Assembly: GCF_014529625.1 (NCBI RefSeq)
Contig: NZ_CP076039.1
Coordinates: 2,542,001-2,606,000, forward strand
Length of the DNA: 64,000 bases
Reading direction: 5' to 3'
DNA from: Candidatus Pelagisphaera phototrophica
GTDB lineage: Bacteria > Verrucomicrobiota > Verrucomicrobiia > Opitutales > Opitutaceae
The stretch's first letter is position 1; every line of letters starts with the position of its first letter. A program made the position numbers and the translations under genes. The notes beneath the pieces were generated by a model. That model saw only the letters and a list, made by a program, of their open reading frames with translations. It did not search any database and had not been told where the DNA came from. This document shows positions 54,714 to 63,920 of the stretch, one piece after another.

Positions 54714-55703
54714 ATGTTGAGAGTATCTATTTTGTTTTTTGTTGCTAGTACTTTAGCCGTTTCAATGTTGGCTTCTGACCCGCCGAGGATTGTTTTTTTG
54801 ACAGGAGACGAGGAGTATCGGTCAGAGGAGTCAATGCCTATGCTGGCAAAAATTCTTCGTCGCGATTTTGGCTTTCATGTTTCGGTCGGGTTTTCACTGG
54901 ACGAAAATGGATCTATTGATCCTAACGCTGCGACCTCATTGACTAGGACGGAAGAGTTAAAGGACGCGGACTTGATGGTGCTGTTTTTGCGTTTCCGCCG
55001 TCCGGACCAGGCCTCGTTTCGGCACATTCTCGACTATCTCAAATCGGGCAAACCGGTGGTCGGCTTTCGTACTTCAACCCACGCATTTCGTTTTGCTAAG
55101 GAGTCCCAGTATTCCGATTGGGGTTATCAGGACGACCCCACTTTCATCCACAGCTTTGCTGGCGGCAATTTGACACGTGAACTTTTAGGGCAGAAGTGGA
55201 TCACGCACCATGGTCACTTTTCGGACGGCTACAAAACTCTGACCAGCGTGACGATTGATTCTGCGGCAGAGGACCACCCAATTCTTAGGGGTTTGGAAAG
55301 GTTTGAAGCGTATTCATGGCTATATCACGTTGAGGGCGGTGGTGATACAATTGCAGGGGATCCTCAATTTTTACTCAATGGAAAGTCCCTGCAGTCGAAC
55401 AAAGAAGATCGGGGACAATTGAATAGATATCCTATTTCTAATCCAGTCGCTTGGACAAAAACGCATAGCCATGGGTTTAGCTATGCTCGAGTATTCATGA
55501 CAACGTTGGGGCATCCCTATGACTTCAAAATACCGATGATGCGGCGTTTTGCCTTACAAGGGATTCTATGGGCCCTTTCTTGCGAGGAACTAATACCACC
55601 TAATGGGGTGGGTACGGAAATTGACGGAGTGTATAAACCAAACAATTCTGGTTTCGGAGATAAATACAAAAAGGGTCTGAAGCCGGATGACCTTTTTGAG
55701 TAG
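54714..55703 (+). CDS. Exported ThuA-like protein
   Basis: Protein of 329 residues with a signal peptide (residues 1-20, ending MLASDPP). It has the ThuA-like fold: RIVFLTGDEEYRSEESMPML, a central GFRTSTHAFRF, HHGHFSDGYKTL and a late ARVFMTTLGHPYDF. It is distinct from the lipoprotein ThuA at 37.4 kb. It lies 46 nt before the large SGNH-cytochrome gene on the same strand, so the two are probably co-expressed, and DUF1080 points the other way. These three families occur together in many Verrucomicrobia sugar-degradation loci. Confidence 0.87.
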   Translation: MLRVSILFFVASTLAVSMLASDPPRIVFLTGDEEYRSEESMPMLAKILRRDFGFHVSVGFSLDENGSIDPNAATSLTRTEELKDADLMVLFLRFRRPDQASFRHILDYLKSGKPVVGFRTSTHAFRFAKESQYSDWGYQDDPTFIHSFAGGNLTRELLGQKWITHHGHFSDGYKTLTSVTIDSAAEDHPILRGLERFEAYSWLYHVEGGGDTIAGDPQFLLNGKSLQSNKEDRGQLNRYPISNPVAWTKTHSHGFSYARVFMTTLGHPYDFKIPMMRRFALQGILWALSCEELIPPNGVGTEIDGVYKPNNSGFGDKYKKGLKPDDLFE

Positions 55704-55749
55704 CTATCGAACTGCCTTATATTTTAAAAATAACGGACATTAGCTTAGA

Positions 55750-58700
55750 GTGAAAATATCCATCTATTTAGAATTCATCATCGTAGTTATCCTCTTATCC
55801 CGTGAAGGTTTGGCTCAGCGGATCGAAATAAGCCAGGGAGAAAGGTTGGTTATCGTCGGATCAGGCATGGCTTCTCGAATGACGAAGTTTGGCCATTTTG
55901 AGACTGAACTGTATCTGAATTTTCCGGACAAAAATCTACATATTCGTAACATGGCCGATGAAGGAAATACGCCTGGTTTCCGGCCCCATCCAGGCCGTCA
56001 TTACGAGTATCACTTCGCATTTCCAGGAGCGAAAGAGCTCGTTCATGAGTCATACCACATCGATACGAAGAGTGAGGGACATTTCGAGTCACCGGACCAA
56101 TGGCTAACCCGACTCAGGGCGGATACGATCATAGCGTTCTTCGGCTACAACTCTTCGTTCGAAGGCGAGGACGGGCTAGAACGTTACGAGAAAGAATTCG
56201 AGGGTTTTGTGAAACATACCCTTACCCAGCGCTACAATGGATACGGTCCACCTAAGCTTGTGGTCGTCTCACCAACGGCTTTCGAGGAGAAGCCACGCAA
56301 TTTCGACGGTCCAGACGGAGAATCAATCAATCGGAATCTGGAACTTTATACCGATGCAATGGCTGTAATCGCATCTAATCATGGCGTACTCTTCGTGGAT
56401 GCTTTCAACGCCTCAAAGCAATGGTATACTGGAAACGATATTTTGACAAATGATGGCGTCTTGCTCAACGGCATGGGATACCTAAAACTGGCAGAGTTTC
56501 TGTCCGAATCGATTTTCGGGAGCCGATCGATACGGGAAGGTATTCGTGAAACGATTAACATGGCGGTTAATGAGAAAAACTGGGCATGGCTCAATAATTT
56601 CAAAATTCCCAATGGGGTTCATGTTTATGGGCAGCGTTTCGCTCCCTTCGGTCCGCAAAATTATCCAGACGAGTTGAGGAAGACCGAGGAGATGACGGCC
56701 GTTCGTGAGCGAGCTATATGGGCCGCTTTGAATGGGCAATTTTTTGACATTGAGGCAGAGGACAACAAAACGCATCCGTTACCTGATGTGCCGACAAACT
56801 ATACTTTAAGTGCCAAAAACGGGACTGTCGATTACCTGCCTGGGAGCGATTCAGTATCGAAAATTGAAACTGCGGAAGGCTACCGGATGGAATTGTTTGC
56901 CTCCGAAAAAGAGTTTCCTGATTTAGCCAATCCCAGCCAGATAGCCTTCGACAATCAGGGCCGGCTCTGGGTTGCTACGATGCCGAGCTACCCGCACTAC
57001 CAAATTGGAGACGAAAAACCGGCTGACAAGCTATTGATTTTCGAGGATGCTGATAGTGACGGCAAAGCGGATAGTCTACGCGTTTTCGCAGACGACTTGC
57101 ACATCCCTATTGGCTTTGAAATCGCACCGGAAGGTGTCTACGTATCCCAAAGCGATAGCCTCGTATTGCTGAAAGACGTTGATGGGGATGACAAGTACGA
57201 TGAAAGGGAATACATCTTAAGCGGATTTGACGATCATGACACGCACCATGCGATCAGTGCATTTTCTGTGGATCCATCTGGTGCTATTATTATGGGAGAG
57301 GGCTATTTTCTACATAGCAATATCGAGACAATCTATGGGCCTGTAAGAGGTTCTTGGGGTGGCTATTTTAGATATGATCCAAGTCGTCGGAAGTTAGACC
57401 GTATCGCCCAGCTAAATATGCCAAACCCATGGGGAGTTGCGTTCGAAGATTATGGACAGGGCTTTTTCCTCCACACATCGAATCCAACTGTTAGTTGGCT
57501 AACCCCTGCGTCTGTGAGACCAATTTACGGATATAATATGTTGGCTCCTCAAATTCTTACGGACAGTTTTGTTCGCCCCACATCGGGCTTAGAAATTGTA
57601 TCAAGCGGGCATTTTCCTGATGAGGTTCAAGGCGATCTACTTTTCAATAACACGATCGGATTTTTGGGAGCAAAACAACATGAGTTGGAGGAAGAAGGAT
57701 CAGGTTTCTCCGCAAAATGGCGCCAGAACCTATTTTCTTCTGACGACTTAAATTTTCGACCCGTCGATTTGGAGTTTGCTCCAGATGGTTCCCTATATGT
57801 CGCCGATTGGCATAACGCGTTGATTGGTCACATGCAGCACAACGCCCGAGATCCTTTGCGGGATCACGTTCATGGAAGAATTTACCGGGTCACCTACCCG
57901 ACGCGACCGTTAATCGAGCCAGCCAAGATTCATGGTGCATCGATTGCTGAGCTACTCGAATCTTTAAGGTCTCCACAGTTGCGAACGCGTTACCGAGTTC
58001 GGCGCGAATTGCGTGGCCGAGAGTCAGATGAGGTCTTGCCAGCATTAAAGTCGTGGGCTGCTCGGCAAAGCGATGAGCGGCTGAAGCTAGAGGCATTGTG
58101 GGTCTCTTGGGGTCATAACGCCGTGGACAAAGGGTTGATGGAAGAGCTCTTCGCCTCGAAGGATCACCGCATCCGCTGCGCGGTTATATCTGTGGCCCGA
58201 TACAACCTTGACCAGCTTCCTGCCGCTATTGGAATCGTAGACTCTGCGGCTAGGGATTCCCATGCTCGCGTTCGATTAGAAGCCCTTGTGGCTGCTTCTT
58301 GGCTGCCGTCTGATATAGGCTTACCTATTATTGAAGAAGTTAAGGGTATGGGGCTGGATAGCGACGTTGCCCGCTACAGCTACGAGTACGCACAAGCAGG
58401 ACTGTCTGGACGACCCGTGCACCCGAGTGCGACGGACAAAAATTACCAACATGAAGAAGCAGGAGCACAAGACGCGTTTACGAAGCTTGGTATGGAAGTT
58501 TATTCGCGCGAAGGATTCTGTGGAACCTGTCATCAGCCAGATGGGAAAGGTTTACCTGAGGCTGGATTTCCGCCCCTAGCAAATACTAAGTGGGTCACAG
58601 GGAATAAAGAAACGCTTATAAAAATTACCCTTAAAGGCCTTGCTGGACCAATTGAAGTGAATGGCATAATTTATCCGGGACAAGTGCCCATGACTGGTTA

Positions 58701-58866
58701 TGAAAGCCTCGTTAGCGACCGTGAATTGGCTGCTGTATTGAGCTATGTTCGCTCGTCATTCGGAAACAATGCCAGCCCCGTAAGCTCAGCCGATATCAAG
58801 TTTGTTCGTGAAAAGTACTTAGATATAAACGGCCCATTAGACGCATCGACGTTGAGTCCAGATTAG
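55750..58866 (+). CDS. SGNH-hydrolase - PVC-type heme-binding CxxCH protein (large secreted multidomain)
   Basis: Protein of 1038 residues starting at GTG 55750 with a signal peptide. Residues about 28-265 resemble an SGNH/GDSL esterase (block I degenerate, VIVGSGMASRM). Residues 370-690 form the PVC-type beta-propeller dehydrogenase module (GYRMELFASEKEFPDLANP and PDGSLYVADWHN). Residues 715-870 have HEAT-like repeats. Residues 905-1000 are cytochrome c with C924-GT-C927-H928 and a Met ligand candidate in GQVPMTGYE. It is predicted to be periplasmic, oxidising a sugar or alcohol and passing electrons to its own heme; this role is inferred from the family. Confidence 0.88.
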   Translation: MKISIYLEFIIVVILLSREGLAQRIEISQGERLVIVGSGMASRMTKFGHFETELYLNFPDKNLHIRNMADEGNTPGFRPHPGRHYEYHFAFPGAKELVHESYHIDTKSEGHFESPDQWLTRLRADTIIAFFGYNSSFEGEDGLERYEKEFEGFVKHTLTQRYNGYGPPKLVVVSPTAFEEKPRNFDGPDGESINRNLELYTDAMAVIASNHGVLFVDAFNASKQWYTGNDILTNDGVLLNGMGYLKLAEFLSESIFGSRSIREGIRETINMAVNEKNWAWLNNFKIPNGVHVYGQRFAPFGPQNYPDELRKTEEMTAVRERAIWAALNGQFFDIEAEDNKTHPLPDVPTNYTLSAKNGTVDYLPGSDSVSKIETAEGYRMELFASEKEFPDLANPSQIAFDNQGRLWVATMPSYPHYQIGDEKPADKLLIFEDADSDGKADSLRVFADDLHIPIGFEIAPEGVYVSQSDSLVLLKDVDGDDKYDEREYILSGFDDHDTHHAISAFSVDPSGAIIMGEGYFLHSNIETIYGPVRGSWGGYFRYDPSRRKLDRIAQLNMPNPWGVAFEDYGQGFFLHTSNPTVSWLTPASVRPIYGYNMLAPQILTDSFVRPTSGLEIVSSGHFPDEVQGDLLFNNTIGFLGAKQHELEEEGSGFSAKWRQNLFSSDDLNFRPVDLEFAPDGSLYVADWHNALIGHMQHNARDPLRDHVHGRIYRVTYPTRPLIEPAKIHGASIAELLESLRSPQLRTRYRVRRELRGRESDEVLPALKSWAARQSDERLKLEALWVSWGHNAVDKGLMEELFASKDHRIRCAVISVARYNLDQLPAAIGIVDSAARDSHARVRLEALVAASWLPSDIGLPIIEEVKGMGLDSDVARYSYEYAQAGLSGRPVHPSATDKNYQHEEAGAQDAFTKLGMEVYSREGFCGTCHQPDGKGLPEAGFPPLANTKWVTGNKETLIKITLKGLAGPIEVNGIIYPGQVPMTGYESLVSDRELAAVLSYVRSSFGNNASPVSSADIKFVREKYLDINGPLDASTLSPD

Positions 58867-58942
58867 CTGGCTCTAATGTTGGCTTCTCGTTTCTTCAAAA
58901 TGGTTTTTCTCCTCGACTAAAATGTAAAGGTCAGTCGTTTAA

Positions 58943-59173
58943 GTTGGAGACGCCCATCGGATTCGAACCGGCTAACTGTTATTTATGAGTAAACGTATAC
59001 GATTTTAAACTACATTTTATTGGTCTTGATTTTCTCTTTTCTAATTATTTACAGAACCATATGGCACCAGGAAGAAGCCGCCAAAACGTAGATAAACGTT
59101 AGTTTTTTCCCAATTTTGAGATGACGGATACGGAAACCATCCCCTTTTAACCCATCAGTTTGGGGAGGGGCCG
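58943..59173. repeat. Direct repeat copy 2 (decayed tRNA fragment - spacer - gene 3' end)
   Basis: Same order as copy 1. The tRNA-like piece at 58945-58994 keeps the 50-nt length and TTCGAAT T-loop but has mismatches in the T-stem and anticodon stem and loop CTCATAA. It is followed by CCGCCAAAACGTAGATAAAC, CCCAATTTTGAGATGACGG and CCATCAGTTTGGGG, which on the minus strand reads PLPKLMG and a stop. It lies directly downstream of the esterase gene that ends at 59175. Confidence 0.7.
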
Positions 59174-59174
59174 G

Positions 59175-60074
59175 CTACAGGTCTTGAAGGTGTTTGTCCA
59201 TCCATTGGACATAAGTTACGGCCAGATCAGGCAGGTTTGTTGCCCCGGCAAAATTATACCCATGACCGCCTTCCTTAATCCGTAATAGTTTGCTAATTAC
59301 GCCGGCTTCACTTAACATTTCGTGCATTTGCTCGGACTGGGAAAACAGCACAGTCTCGTCCGCGTCGCCGTGGGCTAGCAATATTGGTGCGTCGTCTGGG
59401 GTTACGTGGTATATGGGGGAAGCTTCAGTGGCGATGAGGTATTCGATCGAGCCTTCGATAAGGCGCTCTTTTTCACGGAAACCTAGGAAATAGTTGGCGT
59501 CCTGCCCATCGATGAAAGAGGCAGGGGCCGCTCGAGCGACAACGCATTGTACTTTTCCGCTCAGTTGGTTGATCGGGCCATCATCCTTCGTAAATTCATC
59601 TCCATCTAACACTCCGAGCATACTTACCAGATGGCCACCTGATGAACCACCTATGGCCCCGATTTTGTCAGGGTTAATTTTGTAACGTTTAGAGTGGAAT
59701 CGAATGAATCGTACAGCTCGCTGTGCATCTTCGACTTGATCCGGGTAGGTAAACCTCGGTGTTGCTCTGTGATTGAGTGCGAACAATGTATACCCTGCTG
59801 CTAGCATAGGTTCGCCATCGGCTTTAACATGTTCTTGATGGTTTAGGATGCGGGCGTCATATCCAAGAGGTCTTGTCCAGCCACTTCCCGATATTTGAAC
59901 AATGGCAAATCCATTGGGATTCTTCGGATGGTAGACATCCATCACTAGAGCCAGGCCGGAATACATGCCGTAGATGACGTTTCGCTCTACGTTGGCAGCG
60001 TTTTCCAATTTAGGCTGAGCATCGATATAAGTTGTTATTACAAAAACGGAGCACAAAAGAAGTTTTTTAAGCAT
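59175..60074 (-). CDS. Secreted alpha/beta-hydrolase (esterase)
   Basis: Exported hydrolase of 299 residues. ATG 60074 gives a good signal peptide (MLKKLLLCSVFVITTYIDAQ); longer in-frame starts would add 30 non-hydrophobic residues. It has the nucleophile GGSSGGHLV, Asp in AHGDADETV and His in GGHGYN. The usual HGGG oxyanion motif is replaced by SGSGW, so acyl specificity may differ from the other esterases here. Its stop abuts repeat copy 2. Confidence 0.85.
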   Translation of the reverse strand: MLKKLLLCSVFVITTYIDAQPKLENAANVERNVIYGMYSGLALVMDVYHPKNPNGFAIVQISGSGWTRPLGYDARILNHQEHVKADGEPMLAAGYTLFALNHRATPRFTYPDQVEDAQRAVRFIRFHSKRYKINPDKIGAIGGSSGGHLVSMLGVLDGDEFTKDDGPINQLSGKVQCVVARAAPASFIDGQDANYFLGFREKERLIEGSIEYLIATEASPIYHVTPDDAPILLAHGDADETVLFSQSEQMHEMLSEAGVISKLLRIKEGGHGYNFAGATNLPDLAVTYVQWMDKHLQDL

Positions 60075-60224
60075 ATTATTGTTTGATTTGCGGTTAATTT
60101 GATAATTGGAGCTTAGATTCAGCCGCGTTTTCCTACAGCTATAAGCAACCCGAAAGCAGACCAAACAGTAATAGAGACAACCGCTCGCGAAATATAGATT
60201 GACGCTACTTCAACCTCGCACCAT

Positions 60225-60243
60225 CTGGCAAGGGCGAACGGTG
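60225..60243. repeat. 19-bp repeat, copy A
   Basis: CTGGCAAGGGCGAACGGTG is repeated exactly at 61327-61345, with a partial form (CTGGCAAGGGCGAGAGGT) at 53360. All three sit in intergenic DNA. At 53360 it continues from the VEANPKLMG gene-end fragment, so the repeats may be further pieces of the same recurrent 3' end. The surrounding 280-bp gap (60075-60355) holds no gene. Confidence 0.6.
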
Positions 60244-60355
60244 AAGCAGGCTTATAAAGGAACCCCTTACATCAACCGTCGCCTAGCATAGTTGTAAAGC
60301 AAACCCGAATAAGCCTACGCTTGAATTACATCACATATAAGTGATCGTTTATTCA

Positions 60356-61297
60356 TTAATTCAAGCCGTAGACCTTAAGAGCATTCTCGTACATTACCTT
60401 CTTCAGCGTTTCTTGACCTTTCCTTGTAAAATAATGCGTCACTAATGCCTTGTGTTTAGCATACTCTCCCGAGCGTTTTGTAACCGGCCAATCACTTCCG
60501 TAAATCAAACGATCTTCACCAAAAATCTCGAGTAAGAAGTCTAAGACGCTGCGGTAATCAGTCGGCTCAAAGCTGTAAGGTCTTATAACACTTCTTTCTA
60601 ACAGAGCCGAAACCTTACAGAAAACATTCTCGTTTCTCGCGATTTCTTCGAAGCGTTTCGACCAATTCGGTTCGATATTCTCACTATCAATAGGGTACCC
60701 ACCAACGTGGTTCATCACAATCTTCAAATCTGGATACTTTTTCGCAATCGTCTCTACCTCGTAGAATCCAATATTAGCAGTGTGATTGTTCATGAGGAGA
60801 TCCAGGGTGAGACCGAGGTCATTCGTGAGTTGAAGATCTTCCCAAATGGAGCCAGAGAAAAGTTTCCGATTGTTTGGCCTTCCTGAAATCCGGAATCCTA
60901 GATAGCGCGGGTCTTGAGCAAGCCGAATCAGCATTGGCCTAAATTCTGGCGTGCCAATATTAGGCATATTTCCAACTATGCCAACAAAGAGTTCCTCGTG
61001 TTTCTTGGTAATATCAAGGTTCCATTGATTGTCGGTTAGTCGATCACCCGCCTGCACCACGATCACCTTGCTGACGCCATTAATCTTGGCTACAGGGATA
61101 AAGTTTTCAGGCATTGACTCTTGGAAGAGAGTCGAGTCATCTTTCGATGGCCAGGGAATACCATCCTCGCGGTGAATGTCGAAAACGTGAACGTGCGTAT
61201 CAACTACTTGTATACTGCTTTTTTTGAAAGAATTGCAGCCTATGCAGATTAATAGCACGGGAAGTATAGGCGTTAATAAAAAGATCTTTCGAAACAT
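60356..61297 (-). CDS. Amidohydrolase-family (PF04909-like) lipoprotein
   Basis: Metal-dependent TIM-barrel hydrolase of 313 residues. An N-terminal lipobox (LLICIGCN) suggests lipid anchoring. Active-site elements include HxH in DTHVHVFD, His in MNHVGGYP and Asp in YGSDWPVT. Relatives hydrolyse lactones such as L-fucono-lactone or 2-pyrone dicarboxylate. A sugar-lactonase role is plausible here but unproven. Confidence 0.83.
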   Translation of the reverse strand: MFRKIFLLTPILPVLLICIGCNSFKKSSIQVVDTHVHVFDIHREDGIPWPSKDDSTLFQESMPENFIPVAKINGVSKVIVVQAGDRLTDNQWNLDITKKHEELFVGIVGNMPNIGTPEFRPMLIRLAQDPRYLGFRISGRPNNRKLFSGSIWEDLQLTNDLGLTLDLLMNNHTANIGFYEVETIAKKYPDLKIVMNHVGGYPIDSENIEPNWSKRFEEIARNENVFCKVSALLERSVIRPYSFEPTDYRSVLDFLLEIFGEDRLIYGSDWPVTKRSGEYAKHKALVTHYFTRKGQETLKKVMYENALKVYGLN

Positions 61298-61326
61298 GAC
61301 CCGACCCTAGTTTAATCTCGTGCAAA

Positions 61327-61345
61327 CTGGCAAGGGCGAACGGTG
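61327..61345. repeat. 19-bp repeat, copy B
   Basis: Identical to 60225-60243. It lies in the gap between the amidohydrolase start and the acyltransferase stop. Confidence 0.6.
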
Positions 61346-61417
61346 TGTAAGATTATGACAAAGCACGCACCACAATAAGACCCGAGAAGTGTTTAGAGAT
61401 CAAGAGCTCTAATTATT

Positions 61418-63043
61418 TCAAAGGATAGGAACTCTCTTTTTCCTCGAGCCGTTGAGAAATTTACCCAGCCAACGGTAACGCACTAAGTGCTCGTAGCTTA
61501 ATAAAAGAAGTCCAGTGGAGACGATACAGATCGATCCGAACTTTAAAAAAGGAGAAACGGGCCAATCAGCGATGATAAACTGCATGCACATAACAAGCGG
61601 TAAATGCGAAAGGTATAGCCAGTAGGACGAATCCGAAAGGTAGCGAACCCAGGGAATAGGCCTGTCGAGCAGCTTTTTGAACAGACCAATGCATCCGAAT
61701 ATCGTTAACCAAGTATAGGACGTCGAAATAAGGAGACCGAGGCAGGCAATGAACTTTGGTTCCAAACCCGTTTCCACATTTTTAAATCCTAAGACAATAC
61801 CTAGCGGAAACATGAGGAACAAGGCGGTAGGCAGGCACACTTTCCAACATTCCCTCACCAACTTATCGGAGGAATCCTGATAGTTTAGTGCCCCAAACGC
61901 GAAGAATATACCGTAGTACAATAGGATGTGAGGCATGGGAAGCAGACTGCTTGAAGTATCAGGACCAAATGAACCCGGGGTCACCATCAGTACTTGGGGG
62001 ATAAGCGTCAAAGGGATCAAGCAGAGGCGGTATTTCTGCGAAAGTCGCTTCCAATTATGCAGTTGCTTGATCCTAAGTAGGCGTACTGCTAGAATAAATA
62101 CGGCGAACAATACAATAAGCCAACAAAGGTACCAAATGAACCACATATGGCTGAACAGAGGAAGATTGAATAGTACGGTTCCTGTTAGGCCGCGATAACG
62201 TTCTATGAAAGTTTTGGTTACATTAGGAGCTTCGCCCAGCATAGCGGCGATTCGTATGCGGCCATCTAGTACCTCACTTTTCTTTATATTGACTTTGGCC
62301 CAATTGGCTAGTCTTTGCGTCGCCTTCCAATTGTATTGAGTGAGGTCTAGAGGGGTAATGCCATCATCCCGTCGGATGTGCGGCTCGGCACCATTTTCAA
62401 TCAGCAGACGGGCAATCTCGCTTCGTCCGTATAGAGCAGCAAAATGCAATGGGCTGCTTTCGTCGTTGGCCTGCCCATCTACCTGAGCACCATTTTTCAG
62501 CAGATAACGAACAGCGTCACTTTGGCCTCTGGAAACAGCAAGGATCAATGGCGTAATCCCTGTCTTAGGTCTCTGTGCATCAATACTAACCCCATTGCTC
62601 AGAAGGTGTTCTAGTTGGTTGATATTACCTTTCGATGCTGCGTTCCAAATGGACGGTTTGACAGTGCGGGCCTTGTCGTTCGCAATCGATATTGCGATTA
62701 CAAGCGGCGTGATCGTAAAGACGGCGAGTAGGCAAGGTAGAAGCAAGCGTTTGCAGCGGTGGATCAGAAGCGCTTTCAATCCCCTTTTATGCAAAAGCAT
62801 CGCTGTAAAATAGCCACTTAGCAGAATGAAAAGAGGCATACGAAAGCCGTGGATCGCTGCTATGAAAAGTGCAAAAAAAACGCCTGATTGGTTAGGTTGG
62901 TTGTCAAAACTTAAGGGTAAATAGGGTATTGCTGCGTGCAGGCCGATACCAAGCAGCATGGCAAAACCTCGCAATGCGTCTAAATCGTGACGTCGAATAA
63001 CGGGTTGGCCGGGAGGTTCCTGGCTGCTCAGACCTATATTCAT
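61418..63043 (-). CDS. Membrane acyltransferase (acyltransferase-3/OpgC-like) with inserted ankyrin repeats
   Basis: Protein of 541 residues (ATG 63043; a TTG four codons upstream is less likely). Residues 15-125 are the first part of an acyltransferase-3 domain, with RRHDLDALRGFAMLLGIGLH containing the catalytic-type His36, and three helices. Residues 130-235 are three to four ankyrin repeats (GITPLILAVSRGQSDAVRYL and SPLHFAALYGRSEIARLLIE). Residues 285-530 supply the remaining membrane helices. The ankyrin block sits in an extramembrane loop and the frame is uninterrupted. It probably transfers acyl groups to a glycan; the ankyrin part may bind a partner. Confidence 0.82.
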   Translation of the reverse strand: MNIGLSSQEPPGQPVIRRHDLDALRGFAMLLGIGLHAAIPYLPLSFDNQPNQSGVFFALFIAAIHGFRMPLFILLSGYFTAMLLHKRGLKALLIHRCKRLLLPCLLAVFTITPLVIAISIANDKARTVKPSIWNAASKGNINQLEHLLSNGVSIDAQRPKTGITPLILAVSRGQSDAVRYLLKNGAQVDGQANDESSPLHFAALYGRSEIARLLIENGAEPHIRRDDGITPLDLTQYNWKATQRLANWAKVNIKKSEVLDGRIRIAAMLGEAPNVTKTFIERYRGLTGTVLFNLPLFSHMWFIWYLCWLIVLFAVFILAVRLLRIKQLHNWKRLSQKYRLCLIPLTLIPQVLMVTPGSFGPDTSSSLLPMPHILLYYGIFFAFGALNYQDSSDKLVRECWKVCLPTALFLMFPLGIVLGFKNVETGLEPKFIACLGLLISTSYTWLTIFGCIGLFKKLLDRPIPWVRYLSDSSYWLYLSHLPLVMCMQFIIADWPVSPFLKFGSICIVSTGLLLLSYEHLVRYRWLGKFLNGSRKKRVPIL

Positions 63044-63116
63044 TATTTTGACCAAACCTAGTAACCGGGACAGAAGATAACCGAGTGCTTTAAATATTTC
63101 CTCCTACGGGGCAGAT

Positions 63117-63527
63117 TTACTGACCCCTTCTATTCCAGATCCGTTTATTAAAACAAAAAAAGCCTATAATCGAAAGTAGTACCGCGATACGCCTCTTCCT
63201 CAAGTTATTATACTCACCATGCAGCAGTAAAAGAATCGGTGCACAAAACAAAAGTATAGCACCAACTATCTCGCGACTACCAACAATTTCGGGGGCCAAA
63301 AAGTAAGCAAACCAAGCAAAAATTAGCGTGGCATACGCCCGCAAAAGAATGATTGTTCTCGCATATTTATTCCCAGTCCAAAGCAAATAGGCACAAATGC
63401 CTTCGACGACGGCAGTTACTAATGACGACAACAGTAAGCTGAAAATCGAGAAACCCAACAAGTAGAAAACCACTATCTGATAGTCTGAATGCTTCGGGGG
63501 GTCCTCCTCTCTAAAGCTCTTCGACAT
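63117..63527 (-). CDS. Small multi-pass membrane protein, unknown
   Basis: Hypothetical protein of 136 residues with four hydrophobic helices (about 17-47, 54-78, 84-102 and 112-126) and basic ends. No motif I recognise, though the pattern recalls small DoxX-like or DUF-type proteins. It lies 74 nt upstream of the acyltransferase on the same strand and may share its transcript. Confidence 0.6.
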   Translation of the reverse strand: MSKSFREEDPPKHSDYQIVVFYLLGFSIFSLLLSSLVTAVVEGICAYLLWTGNKYARTIILLRAYATLIFAWFAYFLAPEIVGSREIVGAILLFCAPILLLLHGEYNNLRKRRIAVLLSIIGFFCFNKRIWNRRGQ

Positions 63528-63823
63528 CGCTCAGCATCTGGGTTGAGGAAGTCTACACCGAATAGCAAGGAGGAAAATACGATACCTTCTTCCCAACCGA
63601 TTTGGAGGCTTTTGCAGTAATCTCGCGAGGTGATTTACGGCTTTCAAAATCGTTAGTGCCAGAAGGAGCCTCAGGCACTATTTTCTCCCTAAGTCGGTCT
63701 GGAGTAGCTTCGCCGTTTCGTAATCAACATCGATCCTTTCAATTTGAGAATTTGCTTTTTCGAATCCCCTCCTCACAAGAATTGTATTCCTAGGTCGTAC
63801 CTCGCTACCAGATGCGTGTGCAT

Positions 63824-63920
63824 GAAAAACGTGATTAAAGGCTAGCTTTTACCCAATTTTTGAGATGACGGTTACGGAAACCATCCCCTACTCCCCCATC
63901 AGCTTGGGGTTGGCCTCGAC
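63824..63920. repeat. Direct repeat copy 3 (no tRNA part)
   Basis: GAAAAACGTGATTAAAGGC, CCCAATTTTTGAGATGACGG, AACCATCCCCTA and CCATCAGCTTGGGGTTGGCC align with the right halves of the copies at 53.1 and 58.9 kb. Here the last part is the genuine end of the gene that runs off the window. The gap from 63528 to here shows no other gene. Confidence 0.7.

Noticed and set aside
63602-63793. 63-codon frame on the + strand
   Set aside because: No ribosome-binding site or recognisable text, and it lies in repeat-rich intergenic DNA.
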